DNA of 64,000 nucleotides from Prevotella sp. (GTDB lineage Bacteria; Bacteroidota; Bacteroidia; Bacteroidales; Bacteroidaceae): the NCBI GenBank assembly GCA_017623155.1, contig JAGAPR010000003.1, positions 124,001 through 188,000 of the forward strand, written 5' to 3'. Every line of letters begins with the position of its first letter. Within the stretch, counting starts at the first letter, position 1. The notes beneath the pieces are model-generated. The model made no database searches. It saw only the letters and a list, made by a program, of their open reading frames with translations, and was not told where the DNA came from. Positions 49,160 to 57,176 of the stretch are shown in pieces. Made by a program: the position numbers and the translations under genes.

Positions 49160-51073
49160 TCATTTCTTCTTGGGTTTGCGGCGTGCCCATCCCTCCTCGC
49201 TGAAATCGGGCTCCTCGCCTATCAGCTGCACGTCGTGGCCTTGAAAGAACTGCCGCCAGTCGTTGGTGTCGCCACTCTCGGGGCGCGCTTCCGACTGTCC
49301 GCGACCCTTGCCGTTTTTCTTTTTCTTGAACGGCTCGGCATCGCCAAACGCCTTCCGCCCTTTACCGCCGGTGTTTCTGTCGCCGCGCGCATCGCCTCGC
49401 GAGCCGCCGCGGCCACCCTGTGCGCCACGCTCGTCGGCATCGTTGCAGCGCACTTCGCGCCCTTTATAGCGCGTACCGTCGAGCGCACGCATCACCTTAT
49501 TGGCATCGGCCTCGGGCACTTCGATATACGAGAACTTGCTGAGCAAGTCTATATGACCTATCTCCTGCCGCCCCTGCACGTGCTTGTTGATATACTGCAT
49601 CACCTCGCCGGGATAAAATCCGTCGGCCTTGCCGAGGTTGATGAACAGTCGGCGATAACCGCTCTCGGCGCGACGTTTGCCGCCCTGCGCTTTCCTTGTG
49701 CCGCGGCCTTCGCCTTTGTCGTTTCTTTTCTCCTTGCTTCTGCCCGTCACCGGCTCTATCTCGGGGGCATCGGCATAGTATGCGAGAAAGCGTCCGAACT
49801 CGCGACTGACGATTTTCTTTATCACGTCTTCCTTGTCGATGTACTCAAAGTGGCGGTTTATCTCCGTCATGAACGGAGCTATCTCGTCCTCGTTGACATC
49901 GACTTTCACAATCTCGTCCATCACTTTGTAGAGCTGTTTGGTGCATATCTCCTGCGGAGTGGGTATCACGCCGACGGCAAACTGCTTGCCTATGACTTTC
50001 TCCACGGCTTTTATCTTGCCGCGCTCACGGCTGTGCACAATCGAGATAGACGTGCCTTTCTTGCCGGCACGACCGGTACGGCCGCTACGATGGGTATAGC
50101 TCTCTATGTCGTCGGGCATACCGAAGTTTATCACATGGCTCAAATCGTCGACGTCGAGACCGCGCGCAGCAACGTCGGTGGCCACGAGCAGCTGCGTCAT
50201 GTGCTGGCGAAACTTCTGCATCGTCAGGTCGCGCTGCTGCTGACTGAGGTCACCGTGGAGCGACTCGGCGTTGTATCCGTCGTGTATCAGCTTGTCGGCA
50301 ATCTCCTGAGTCTCGCGCTTCGTGCGGCAGAAAATGATGGCGAAGATGCGCGGATAGTAGTCGACAACACGTTTGAGGGCAAGATACTTGTCCCTGGCGT
50401 TCACCATATAGTATACGTGATTTACGTTCTCGGCACCCTCATTGCGGCTGCCCACGACAATCTCCTTGTGGTCGTGAAGATAGTTTTTGGCTATTTTCTC
50501 CACCTCGCGGCTCATCGTGGCCGAGAAAAGCAGCGTGTTACGGTCTTCGGGCACGCCCTCGAATATGGCGTTGATACTGTCCGAAAAACCCATGTTGAGC
50601 ATCTCGTCGGCCTCGTCGAGCACCACGTTTCGCACGGCATCGAGCTTAGCCTTGCCGCGATTCATCAGGTCGATGAGACGGCCCGGAGTGGCCACGATAA
50701 TCTGTGCGCCATGATGCAGCGAGCGGATTTGGGTCTCGATAGACGCACCTCCGTATACGGCCACGATATTGATACCGGGCATGTATTTGGAAAAATCTTT
50801 CAGGTCATCGGCTATTTGCAGGCACAACTCGCGCGTGGGACTGAGCACCAAGGCCTGAGTCTCGCGGCTGCCGGCATCGATGCGCTGCAAAACGGGTATA
50901 CCGAAAGCGGCAGTCTTTCCCGTTCCTGTCTGCGCAAGCGCTATGACATCGTTTTTATTACCAAGTAAATAAGGGATTACTTCTTCCTGTACGGGCATGG
51001 GATGCTCAAATCCGAGCTCCTCGATGGCGCGGCGAATCTCTTCGCTTACGCCCAATTCTTCAAATGTCTTCAA
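49160..51073 (-). CDS. DEAD/DEAH-box RNA helicase, CsdA/DbpA-like
   Basis: 637 aa if translation starts at the TTG at 51071-51073, which gives MKTFEELGVSEEIRRAIEEL, the usual start of this family. No ATG is available there, and the nearest upstream in-frame ATG adds unrelated residues. Motifs: AQTGTGKTAAFG (I), PTRELCLQ (Ia), TPGRLIDL, DEAD in VLDEADEML (II), SAT (III), HRSGRTGRAGKKG (VI). Residues ~485-560 form a DbpA-type RNA-binding domain (RLFINLGKADGFYPGEVMQY); a basic, Gly-rich tail follows. It probably acts in ribosome assembly or cold adaptation. The promoter at 51241-51248 gives a leader of about 160 nt. Confidence 0.92.
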   Translation of the reverse strand: MKTFEELGVSEEIRRAIEELGFEHPMPVQEEVIPYLLGNKNDVIALAQTGTGKTAAFGIPVLQRIDAGSRETQALVLSPTRELCLQIADDLKDFSKYMPGINIVAVYGGASIETQIRSLHHGAQIIVATPGRLIDLMNRGKAKLDAVRNVVLDEADEMLNMGFSDSINAIFEGVPEDRNTLLFSATMSREVEKIAKNYLHDHKEIVVGSRNEGAENVNHVYYMVNARDKYLALKRVVDYYPRIFAIIFCRTKRETQEIADKLIHDGYNAESLHGDLSQQQRDLTMQKFRQHMTQLLVATDVAARGLDVDDLSHVINFGMPDDIESYTHRSGRTGRAGKKGTSISIVHSRERGKIKAVEKVIGKQFAVGVIPTPQEICTKQLYKVMDEIVKVDVNEDEIAPFMTEINRHFEYIDKEDVIKKIVSREFGRFLAYYADAPEIEPVTGRSKEKRNDKGEGRGTRKAQGGKRRAESGYRRLFINLGKADGFYPGEVMQYINKHVQGRQEIGHIDLLSKFSYIEVPEADANKVMRALDGTRYKGREVRCNDADERGAQGGRGGSRGDARGDRNTGGKGRKAFGDAEPFKKKKNGKGRGQSEARPESGDTNDWRQFFQGHDVQLIGEEPDFSEEGWARRKPKKK

Positions 51074-51240
51074 ATTAAAAAATGTCTTTATAAAATAACT
51101 AACAGCCCCGAAACATGTCAAAAACCAAATGTATGACCGGGACACACAGCCGCTAAAAGACATTAAAACGAACGCAGTGAAAAGCTGAAAAATCACTCGC
51201 TCGCCCTCCAACCCATGCCTGAATGCGGCTTTTACGGCTG

Positions 51241-51248
51241 CAAAGGTA
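51241..51248 (-). promoter_or_regulatory. -7 element of the DEAD-box helicase gene
   Basis: TACCTTTG on the minus strand, predicted start near 51234. The long leader (51074-51234) is T-rich with no clear ORF. Confidence 0.55.
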
Positions 51249-51375
51249 ATGAAAATAAATGACTTATGATAAGCTACAAGACAATTATTTTACCGCAAGC
51301 CGCAAAACAACGCAAAGTTCACGATATCATAAAACACGACGAAAAGTCAATAATCGGCGTATTGCCAATATATCT

Positions 51376-51696
51376 TTACTCGATTGTCACGGCCGTACCC
51401 GTCACTGTAACCATCAGCATGCTGCCCGAAGCGCCCACCGTCTCATAATCGAAATCCACGCCCACGACAGCGTTGGCACCTGTCTCATGGGCTTGTTCCT
51501 GCATCTCTTGCATAGCGGTTTGCTTGGCTTTGCGCAACACTTTCTCATAACTGCCACTGCGTCCGCCCACTATATCGCGTATGCCGGCAAAAAAATCTTT
51601 CATGAAGTTCGCGCCTACTATCGTCTCACCGGAGACTATGCCATGATAAGCCACAATCCGCTTACCTTCTATCGTTGGTGTTGTTGTTACTATCAT
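51376..51696 (-). CDS. YbjQ family (UPF0145) protein
   Basis: 106 aa covering the whole family length. [20 protein letters not shown] at the start and [15 protein letters not shown] near 74-88 are characteristic of YbjQ, a pentameric beta-rich protein sometimes labelled heavy-metal-binding. Function unknown. Single gene, transcribed toward the helicase promoter region. Confidence 0.92.
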   Translation of the reverse strand: MIVTTTPTIEGKRIVAYHGIVSGETIVGANFMKDFFAGIRDIVGGRSGSYEKVLRKAKQTAMQEMQEQAHETGANAVVGVDFDYETVGASGSMLMVTVTGTAVTIE

Positions 51697-51852
51697 TGTC
51701 GTTGATATATTATAAATTCGATAATTTTACACTGATTACAAATACCTGACGGTGAGCCCGATGAATTGTAACCGTCCGGGAATTTGATGATTGGCGAAAA
51801 TTATTGTAACTTTAAGATATTGAAACTTAACAGATTACAAACAATAACCGCT

Positions 51853-51965
51853 ATGCTTACCGATGACAAAGTTACTGAAATTTTCTGTATTGCGGATGAT
51901 TTCAGCAAAGTTTTTTTGATGTACAGATGAAAAAACATACACTGAAAAATTATTCAAAAACACAA
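51853..51965 (+). pseudogene. 5' remnant of an IS982-like transposase gene, frameshifted
   Basis: ATG at 51853 reads MLTDDKVTEIFCIADDFSKV, the start of IS982-type transposases. A run of seven T at about 51910-51916 then shifts the frame; in the shifted frame the text continues DVQMKKHTLKN (51918 on) as expected for the family, before homology ends at the 22-bp array. Everything downstream, including the DDE catalytic region, is missing. No terminal inverted repeat could be assigned. Confidence 0.6.
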
Positions 51966-51990
51966 TTTATAATACATCTCCAAATGTTTT

Positions 51991-52100
51991 GTACTCGGAT
52001 TACAAACGTCTTGTACTCGGATTACAAACGTCTTGTACTCGGATTACAAATGCCTTGTACTCGGATTACAAATGTCTTGTACTCCGAATACAAACAAATG
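51991..52100. repeat. 22-bp-period tandem array, 5 units
   Basis: Units start at 51991, 52013, 52035, 52057 and 52079 with the core GTACTCGGATTACAAA; the last is GTACTCCGAATACAAA. Each contains a short dyad TTGTA...TACAA across the unit junction. The 22 bp before the first unit are weakly similar. It lies upstream of the GH127 promoter and at the broken end of the transposase remnant. Confidence 0.85.
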
Positions 52101-52186
52101 CCGTTCATCCGATATTGTGATATTACCGAAATCATGCCGGCTGCGACAAATTTCCATAAAACGGATTTTATCTTCCCGTTTTTTCT

Positions 52187-52194
52187 TATCTTTG
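52187..52194 (+). promoter_or_regulatory. -7 element of the GH127 gene
   Basis: TATCTTTG, predicted leader about 56 nt to the ATG at 52256. Confidence 0.6.
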
Positions 52195-52255
52195 CGGATA
52201 GAAGACCTATATAACATACGGAACGATTAAAAACCTGATAAAATACGACAACGAC

Positions 52256-54289
52256 ATGAGAAAAAGCATTATCACAATGACTTTCGTATTGACGGCGTGC
52301 GGTGTGACGGCACAAGACAACAAGTACGGCTATCCCAACACACCGGTGCCTTTCACGGCCGTGAAAATAGCCCCAGCGACTTTCTGGGGCGACCGCATCA
52401 AGGCCGTGCGCGAGACCACCATCCCGCTGGCTTTCGGCAAATGCGAGAGCGAGGGACGATACGCCAACTTCGTGAAAGCGGCCAATCCGGGCGACGACTA
52501 TGACGTAAAGACATTCATGGGCTTCTCGTTTGATGATACCGATGTATACAAGACCATCGAAGGGGCAAGCTATCTGTTGCAAACATATCCCGACAAGCGA
52601 CTGGAACAATACATAGACAGCGTGCTCGACATCGTTGCCGCGGCACAGGAACCCGACGGATATCTGTATACGGCACGCACCATCAACCCAAAGAAGCCGC
52701 ATCCGTGGGCAGGCAACAAGCGCTGGGTGGCCGAAGAAAACCTGAGCCACGAGCTGTATAACCTCGGACACATGGCCGATGCCGCCTGCGCACACTATCA
52801 GGCCACGGGCAGCAGCAAATTTCTCGATATAGTGAAACGCTATGCCGATTGCGTGATACGCGAGGTGGGACCGGCCGACGGACAGGCGCACGTGGTGCCG
52901 GGGCATCAGATTGCCGAGATGGCACTGGCCCGCATGTACGTGCTCACGGGCAACAGGAGCAATCTCGACGAGGCAAAGTTTTTCCTCGACAGGCGCGGCA
53001 GGACAAAGCGCAAGAACGCTTACAGCCAAAGCCACAAGCCCGTCACCGAGCAGGACGAGGCCGTGGGGCATGCCGTGAGAGCAGGATACATGTATGCCGG
53101 AATGGCCGACGTGGCGGCACTTACGGGCGACAGCTCGTACATCAAGGCCATCGACCGCATCTGTGAAAACATAATCGGCAAAAAATATTATATCACCGGA
53201 GGCGTGGGAGCACGCCATGCCGGCGAGTCGTTCGGCGCAAACTACGAGCTGCCCAACCTCACGGCATACAACGAGACATGTGCCGCCATATCAATGGTAT
53301 ACCTGTTTCACCGAATGTTTCTCTTCCGCGGTGAGAGCAAATACATCGACTGTCTCGAACGAACATTGTACAATGGAGTGATAAGCGGCATGTCGGTAGA
53401 CGGCGGACGCTTCTTCTATCCCAACCCGCTGGCATCGGACGGCAAGTATGCTTTCAATGCCGACGGCAACACCACACGGCAACCTTGGTTCGGATGCGCA
53501 TGCTGTCCGAGCAACATCAGCCGCTTCATTCCGTCGCTGCCGGGATATATCTATGCCGTGAAAGGCAAGAACCTGTATGTCAATCTCTTTGCCGCCAACA
53601 CGGCAACGATGAGTGTGGGCGGCGGAAAGGTGACACTGCAACAGGAGACGCAATACCCATGGAACGGCGACATCACCATCCGTGTGCTGAAAAGCAAGGC
53701 CAAGGATTTCACGATAAAGGTGCGCATACCGGGATGGGTACGCGGACAAGTCGTGCCGAGCGACCTCTACAGCTACGCCGACGACGTGAAGACGGCATAC
53801 ACCATAACTGTGAACGGCGAAGAGGTGAAAGGCAGACCGACAGCCGACGGATATGTATCCCTCAACAGGCGCTGGAAACACGGCGACGTGGTGCGCGTAA
53901 ACTTCGACATGCAGCCGCGTGTGGTAAAGGCCAACGCCAAGGTTGCCGACGACCGCGGCAAGATTGCCATAGAGCGCGGACCGCTTGTTTACTGCGCCGA
54001 GCAGGCCGACAACAAGGGCTTCGACAGCCACCACGTGCTGCTGAGCCGCAAACCGAAATTCACGGTCTCAGACGGCCACGAAATCATCAATACGGAAAAT
54101 GGCAACCGGCCTTTCCACGTAACCAAGATAACAATAGACAACGCCCAATGCGCATCTATCGGCACCGACGGCACGCTGACCTCGAAAAATGTCGCTCTCA
54201 CGCTCATTCCTTACTACGCATGGAACCATCGCGGAGCGGGACGCATGGACGTATGGATGGCGGAAGACTTCAACGGACTGGAAGAATAA
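52256..54289 (+). CDS. Glycoside hydrolase family 127 (beta-L-arabinofuranosidase-like)
   Basis: 677 aa with a signal peptide to about residue 21 (VLTACGVTAQ). It matches GH127/DUF1680: FWGDRIKAVRETTIPLAF near 44-61, a (alpha/alpha)6 barrel with HELYNLGHMADAACAHYQAT near 164-183, the glutamate-containing ITGGVGARHAGESFGANYEL segment near 311-330, and the Zn/nucleophile cysteines in WFGCACCPSNISR near 411-423. GH127 enzymes remove terminal beta-L-arabinofuranose in plant hydroxyproline-rich glycans, using Cys as nucleophile. No SusC/D genes are nearby. The LOG-family gene follows 71 bp later. Confidence 0.9.
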   Translation: MRKSIITMTFVLTACGVTAQDNKYGYPNTPVPFTAVKIAPATFWGDRIKAVRETTIPLAFGKCESEGRYANFVKAANPGDDYDVKTFMGFSFDDTDVYKTIEGASYLLQTYPDKRLEQYIDSVLDIVAAAQEPDGYLYTARTINPKKPHPWAGNKRWVAEENLSHELYNLGHMADAACAHYQATGSSKFLDIVKRYADCVIREVGPADGQAHVVPGHQIAEMALARMYVLTGNRSNLDEAKFFLDRRGRTKRKNAYSQSHKPVTEQDEAVGHAVRAGYMYAGMADVAALTGDSSYIKAIDRICENIIGKKYYITGGVGARHAGESFGANYELPNLTAYNETCAAISMVYLFHRMFLFRGESKYIDCLERTLYNGVISGMSVDGGRFFYPNPLASDGKYAFNADGNTTRQPWFGCACCPSNISRFIPSLPGYIYAVKGKNLYVNLFAANTATMSVGGGKVTLQQETQYPWNGDITIRVLKSKAKDFTIKVRIPGWVRGQVVPSDLYSYADDVKTAYTITVNGEEVKGRPTADGYVSLNRRWKHGDVVRVNFDMQPRVVKANAKVADDRGKIAIERGPLVYCAEQADNKGFDSHHVLLSRKPKFTVSDGHEIINTENGNRPFHVTKITIDNAQCASIGTDGTLTSKNVALTLIPYYAWNHRGAGRMDVWMAEDFNGLEE

Positions 54290-54360
54290 ATCATCAATTA
54301 TCCGCGATTTGGCCAATCATGCCAAACCGGAAACAAGCATAAACAAACAATTACGGAATT

Positions 54361-54879
54361 ATGAAGATATGTATTTTTTGCTCGGCCAACAGCGATATCG
54401 ACCCGGATTTCTTCACCGCCACCGAAGAGTTGGGACGCCGCGCGGCCGAAATGGGGCACACGATAGTATTCGGCGGATGTGACTTGGGACTCATGGAGTG
54501 CATCGGGCGCGCCACACGGGAACACGGCGGGCGCACGATAGGTGTCGTGCCGTCGAAAGTGGAGGAACGGGGCCGCACAAGCCGACACATGGACGTGCAC
54601 ATACCATGCGACAACCTTAGCGACCGCAAGGACCTCATGATGGCACAAAGCGACATGTTCGTGGCTTTGCCGGGCGGCATCGGCACGCTCGACGAGATAT
54701 TCACCGTGGCGGCATCGGCCACAATAGGATATCACTCGAAGCCCGTCGTGCTTTTTAATATCAAGGGATTTTGGGATAAACTCATCGCCACGCTCGATGA
54801 TTTACAGTGCCGGGGCTTCATCCGCGGCAACTGGCGTAATGTCATCAGGGTGGCAAACTCGGTGGAAGAGATTTTTTAA
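54361..54879 (+). CDS. LOG family protein (TIGR00730; nucleotide 5'-monophosphate nucleosidase)
   Basis: 172 aa. The Rossmann fold carries GGCDLGLMECIGRA (~39-52) and the diagnostic PGGIGTLDEIF (~105-115). Family members release the base from AMP or cytokinin ribotides; in bacteria they are often called lysine decarboxylase-like by mistake. The 3' end overlaps the convergent flavodiiron gene by 78 bp. No own promoter was recognised, so it may share the GH127 transcript. Confidence 0.9.
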   Translation: MKICIFCSANSDIDPDFFTATEELGRRAAEMGHTIVFGGCDLGLMECIGRATREHGGRTIGVVPSKVEERGRTSRHMDVHIPCDNLSDRKDLMMAQSDMFVALPGGIGTLDEIFTVAASATIGYHSKPVVLFNIKGFWDKLIATLDDLQCRGFIRGNWRNVIRVANSVEEIF

Positions 54880-56070
54880 CGCCTCTGCCATGGTGCGTCC
54901 GAGCTCCCGGCATTGGGCGGCGGTAACATCGTCGAGGCTCTGTTTTATCTCGACAACAGGCCCCACATGCTCGAAGTGAAGGTGGTCGTTGTTCCACTTT
55001 TCTATCTTTGCCACGGCCTTGCTTGCCCACGCATAACTGCCGAACCAGCCTATGAGATGGTTTTTTATGTCTCTGCCGGCAAGCTCACTGAGCAGCACAT
55101 CCATCTCGTGATACAGTCCGGTGTTGTATGTCGGGGCACCCACTATCAGTCCGCGGTAGCGGAACACGTCGCGGATGATATACGAATGATGTGTCTTCGA
55201 GACGTTATACATCACTATGTTTCTCACTCCCGCCTCGCTCGCCGCACGTGCAATCTCCTCTGCCGCACGCTCGGTATTGCCGTACATCGTGCCGTAACAG
55301 ATTACAAGTCCCGGCTCGGTGGCATACCGGCTCATGCCGTCGTACATGCCGACGACACGCTTTATGTTCTCATGCCACACCGGACCGTGGGTGGAACAGA
55401 TGTAATCGAGGTTCACGCCGGCGAGCTTTTTCAGCGCGTTCTGCACCGGCACGCCGTATTTTCCGACGATATTCGAGTAGTAACGCACCATTTCGAGCCA
55501 GAAATGAGAGCAGTCGATGCGCGAGTCTGTGATGCCGCCGTTGAGTGCTCCGAAGCATCCGAAAGCGTCGCCGGAGAACAAAACGGTCTGCATCCGGCCG
55601 ACATCCGGCACGCTTGCAAGCGTCATCATCGTCTCTGGCCAGTGCACCATGGGCGTCATGACGAAGCTGAGCGTGGTTTGGCCGAGGCTTATAGTGTCGC
55701 CGTTCTTCACCTCCACGCATCCGTCGCCGATGCCATAAAAGCCCTCCATCATGCCGAATGTCTTTTTATTGCCCACTATCCGCGCGTCGGGATAGTACTT
55801 CTTTATCAGCGAAAGAGAGCCGCTGTGGTCGGGCTCCATGTGATTTATCACGATATAGTCTATCTGCCGGTCGCCGAGCACCGCGCGTATGTTTTCGATA
55901 TACTGTGTGAAGAACGCGGCATCAACGGTATCCACGAGACACACTTTGTCGTCGACAATCAGGTAGGAGTTGTAAGACACTCCGTCGGGCAGCGGCCAAA
56001 GCCCTTCGAAAAGATGCTTGTTACGGTCGTTCACGCCTACATAATAGATATTGTTTGTTATTTTTTGCAT
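54802..56070 (-). CDS. Flavodiiron protein (FprA family A-type flavoprotein)
   Basis: 422 aa. The N-terminal metallo-beta-lactamase-like diiron domain has all ligands: HMEPDHS (77-83), MVHWPETM near 146, FSGDAFG near 167 and CSTHGPVWH near 228. The C-terminal flavodoxin domain begins VICYGTMYGNTERAAEEIA near 257. It reduces O2 to water (or NO) in the cytoplasm, protecting anaerobes from oxygen. The core family ends near EALKN; the last ~21 residues (FHRVCHPDDITPV...) are encoded antisense to the end of the LOG gene. The PfkB gene lies just upstream on the same strand. Confidence 0.94.
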   Translation of the reverse strand: MQKITNNIYYVGVNDRNKHLFEGLWPLPDGVSYNSYLIVDDKVCLVDTVDAAFFTQYIENIRAVLGDRQIDYIVINHMEPDHSGSLSLIKKYYPDARIVGNKKTFGMMEGFYGIGDGCVEVKNGDTISLGQTTLSFVMTPMVHWPETMMTLASVPDVGRMQTVLFSGDAFGCFGALNGGITDSRIDCSHFWLEMVRYYSNIVGKYGVPVQNALKKLAGVNLDYICSTHGPVWHENIKRVVGMYDGMSRYATEPGLVICYGTMYGNTERAAEEIARAASEAGVRNIVMYNVSKTHHSYIIRDVFRYRGLIVGAPTYNTGLYHEMDVLLSELAGRDIKNHLIGWFGSYAWASKAVAKIEKWNNDHLHFEHVGPVVEIKQSLDDVTAAQCRELGRTMAEALKNLFHRVCHPDDITPVAADEAPAL

Positions 56071-56118
56071 AGTCTTTTTGATGTTTTTATGGTTTTTCTT
56101 TATCGGAGGACTAAGTTC

Positions 56119-57072
56119 TCATAGAGTTCCTTCCAACGCCATCTCGCGGCGCATCTCAGCCCCGAACTCCTTGTCCACCGAGTTGCTTATGCTCTTGCAA
56201 CAGTTTGCCGAGAACCGCTGCGCGCAGCCGATGAGTCTGTCCCACTGCTCTTCGGCGAGACCGCGCTCTATCATGTCGCGTGTGATGCCGTAGCGTATCA
56301 GGCCGTAAACAAAGCCCGCATTGAAGTTGTCGCCCGCCCCTATGGTGCTCACGGTGTCGGTTTTCAGCACCGGATACGACTTGGCGAAATCGCCGTCGGC
56401 ACGCAGTTCCACCGACTTGGAGCCTTGCGTGCAGATGAATTTTTTTGTATAGAAAGCTATCTCGCTGCGGTAAATCACATCGGGGTCGGTCTTGCGAAAC
56501 ATTATGTCAAAGTCTTCATTGCTGCCCCGCACGATATCGGCGTATTCAAGATTTTCGAGAATGTTGGGTGTCAACTTCATCACCTCGCCGCGATGCGAAG
56601 CCCGATAGTTGACATCATAATACAGGATTGCTCCCCGCTCGCGGGCATATTCCAGAAAGCCGGCAACCTGCGGGCGTATAACGGGGTTGACGGCATAGTA
56701 TGACCCGAACATCACGACGTCATCGCGCCGCACATCGGGATATGCGAAATCGAGCCGGTCGTGCGGATGATCTTTATAAAAGATATACTCGGCGTCGTTG
56801 TTCTCGTTGAGAAATGCAAGCGAGATTGGCGATTTGCTGTCGGGATACATATTAATGTTATCAGCATTCACGCCATTGTCTTTCAGGAAGTCGACTATCG
56901 TGCGGCCCACCCTGTCGTTGCCCGTCTCGCTTATGAACGTGGCGTTCACGCCCGAACGGCCGAGCGATATCACTCCGTTGAACACCGATCCGCCGGGCAC
57001 CGCACCCACCGGGACATCGTTTTTGAATATTATGTCGAGCACAGTCTCGCCTATTCCTATTACTTTTCGCAT
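56119..57072 (-). CDS. PfkB family carbohydrate kinase
   Basis: 317 aa from the ATG at 57072 (MRKVIGIGETVLDIIFKNDV); a longer in-frame reading to 57465 would run antisense into the MATE gene and is rejected. PfkB signatures: PGGSVFNGVISLGRSG near 28-43 and the ATP site TVSTIGAGDNFNAGFVYGL near 240-258 with the catalytic Asp in GAGD. Ribokinase-fold sugar kinase, with fructose, ribose or 2-keto-3-deoxygluconate possible. Promoter TACCTTTG at 57096-57103. It is followed 48 bp later by the flavodiiron gene, so the two may be co-transcribed. Confidence 0.9.
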   Translation of the reverse strand: MRKVIGIGETVLDIIFKNDVPVGAVPGGSVFNGVISLGRSGVNATFISETGNDRVGRTIVDFLKDNGVNADNINMYPDSKSPISLAFLNENNDAEYIFYKDHPHDRLDFAYPDVRRDDVVMFGSYYAVNPVIRPQVAGFLEYARERGAILYYDVNYRASHRGEVMKLTPNILENLEYADIVRGSNEDFDIMFRKTDPDVIYRSEIAFYTKKFICTQGSKSVELRADGDFAKSYPVLKTDTVSTIGAGDNFNAGFVYGLIRYGITRDMIERGLAEEQWDRLIGCAQRFSANCCKSISNSVDKEFGAEMRREMALEGTL

Positions 57073-57095
57073 GTCGTTATTTCGTTTTATTGTCG

Positions 57096-57103
57096 CAAAG
57101 GTA
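57096..57103 (-). promoter_or_regulatory. -7 element of the PfkB kinase gene
   Basis: TACCTTTG on the minus strand, leader about 17 nt. Confidence 0.6.
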
Positions 57104-57176
57104 GGCATTTTTTGAGTGATAAAGAGAGAGAAAAAACGTTTTTTAGCTAAAAAAAACTTACCCGGCTTCCGAAAAA

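Noticed and set aside
49235-50968. 577-aa open frame antisense to the DEAD-box helicase
   Set aside because: The helicase frame has every helicase motif in order; the antisense frame matches nothing known.
51991-52100. CRISPR array
   Set aside because: Pure head-to-tail 22-bp units without spacers.
54913-56124. 403-aa open frame antisense to the flavodiiron gene
   Set aside because: The flavodiiron ligands and flavodoxin motif on the other strand are complete; the antisense text is low-complexity in His and Arg.
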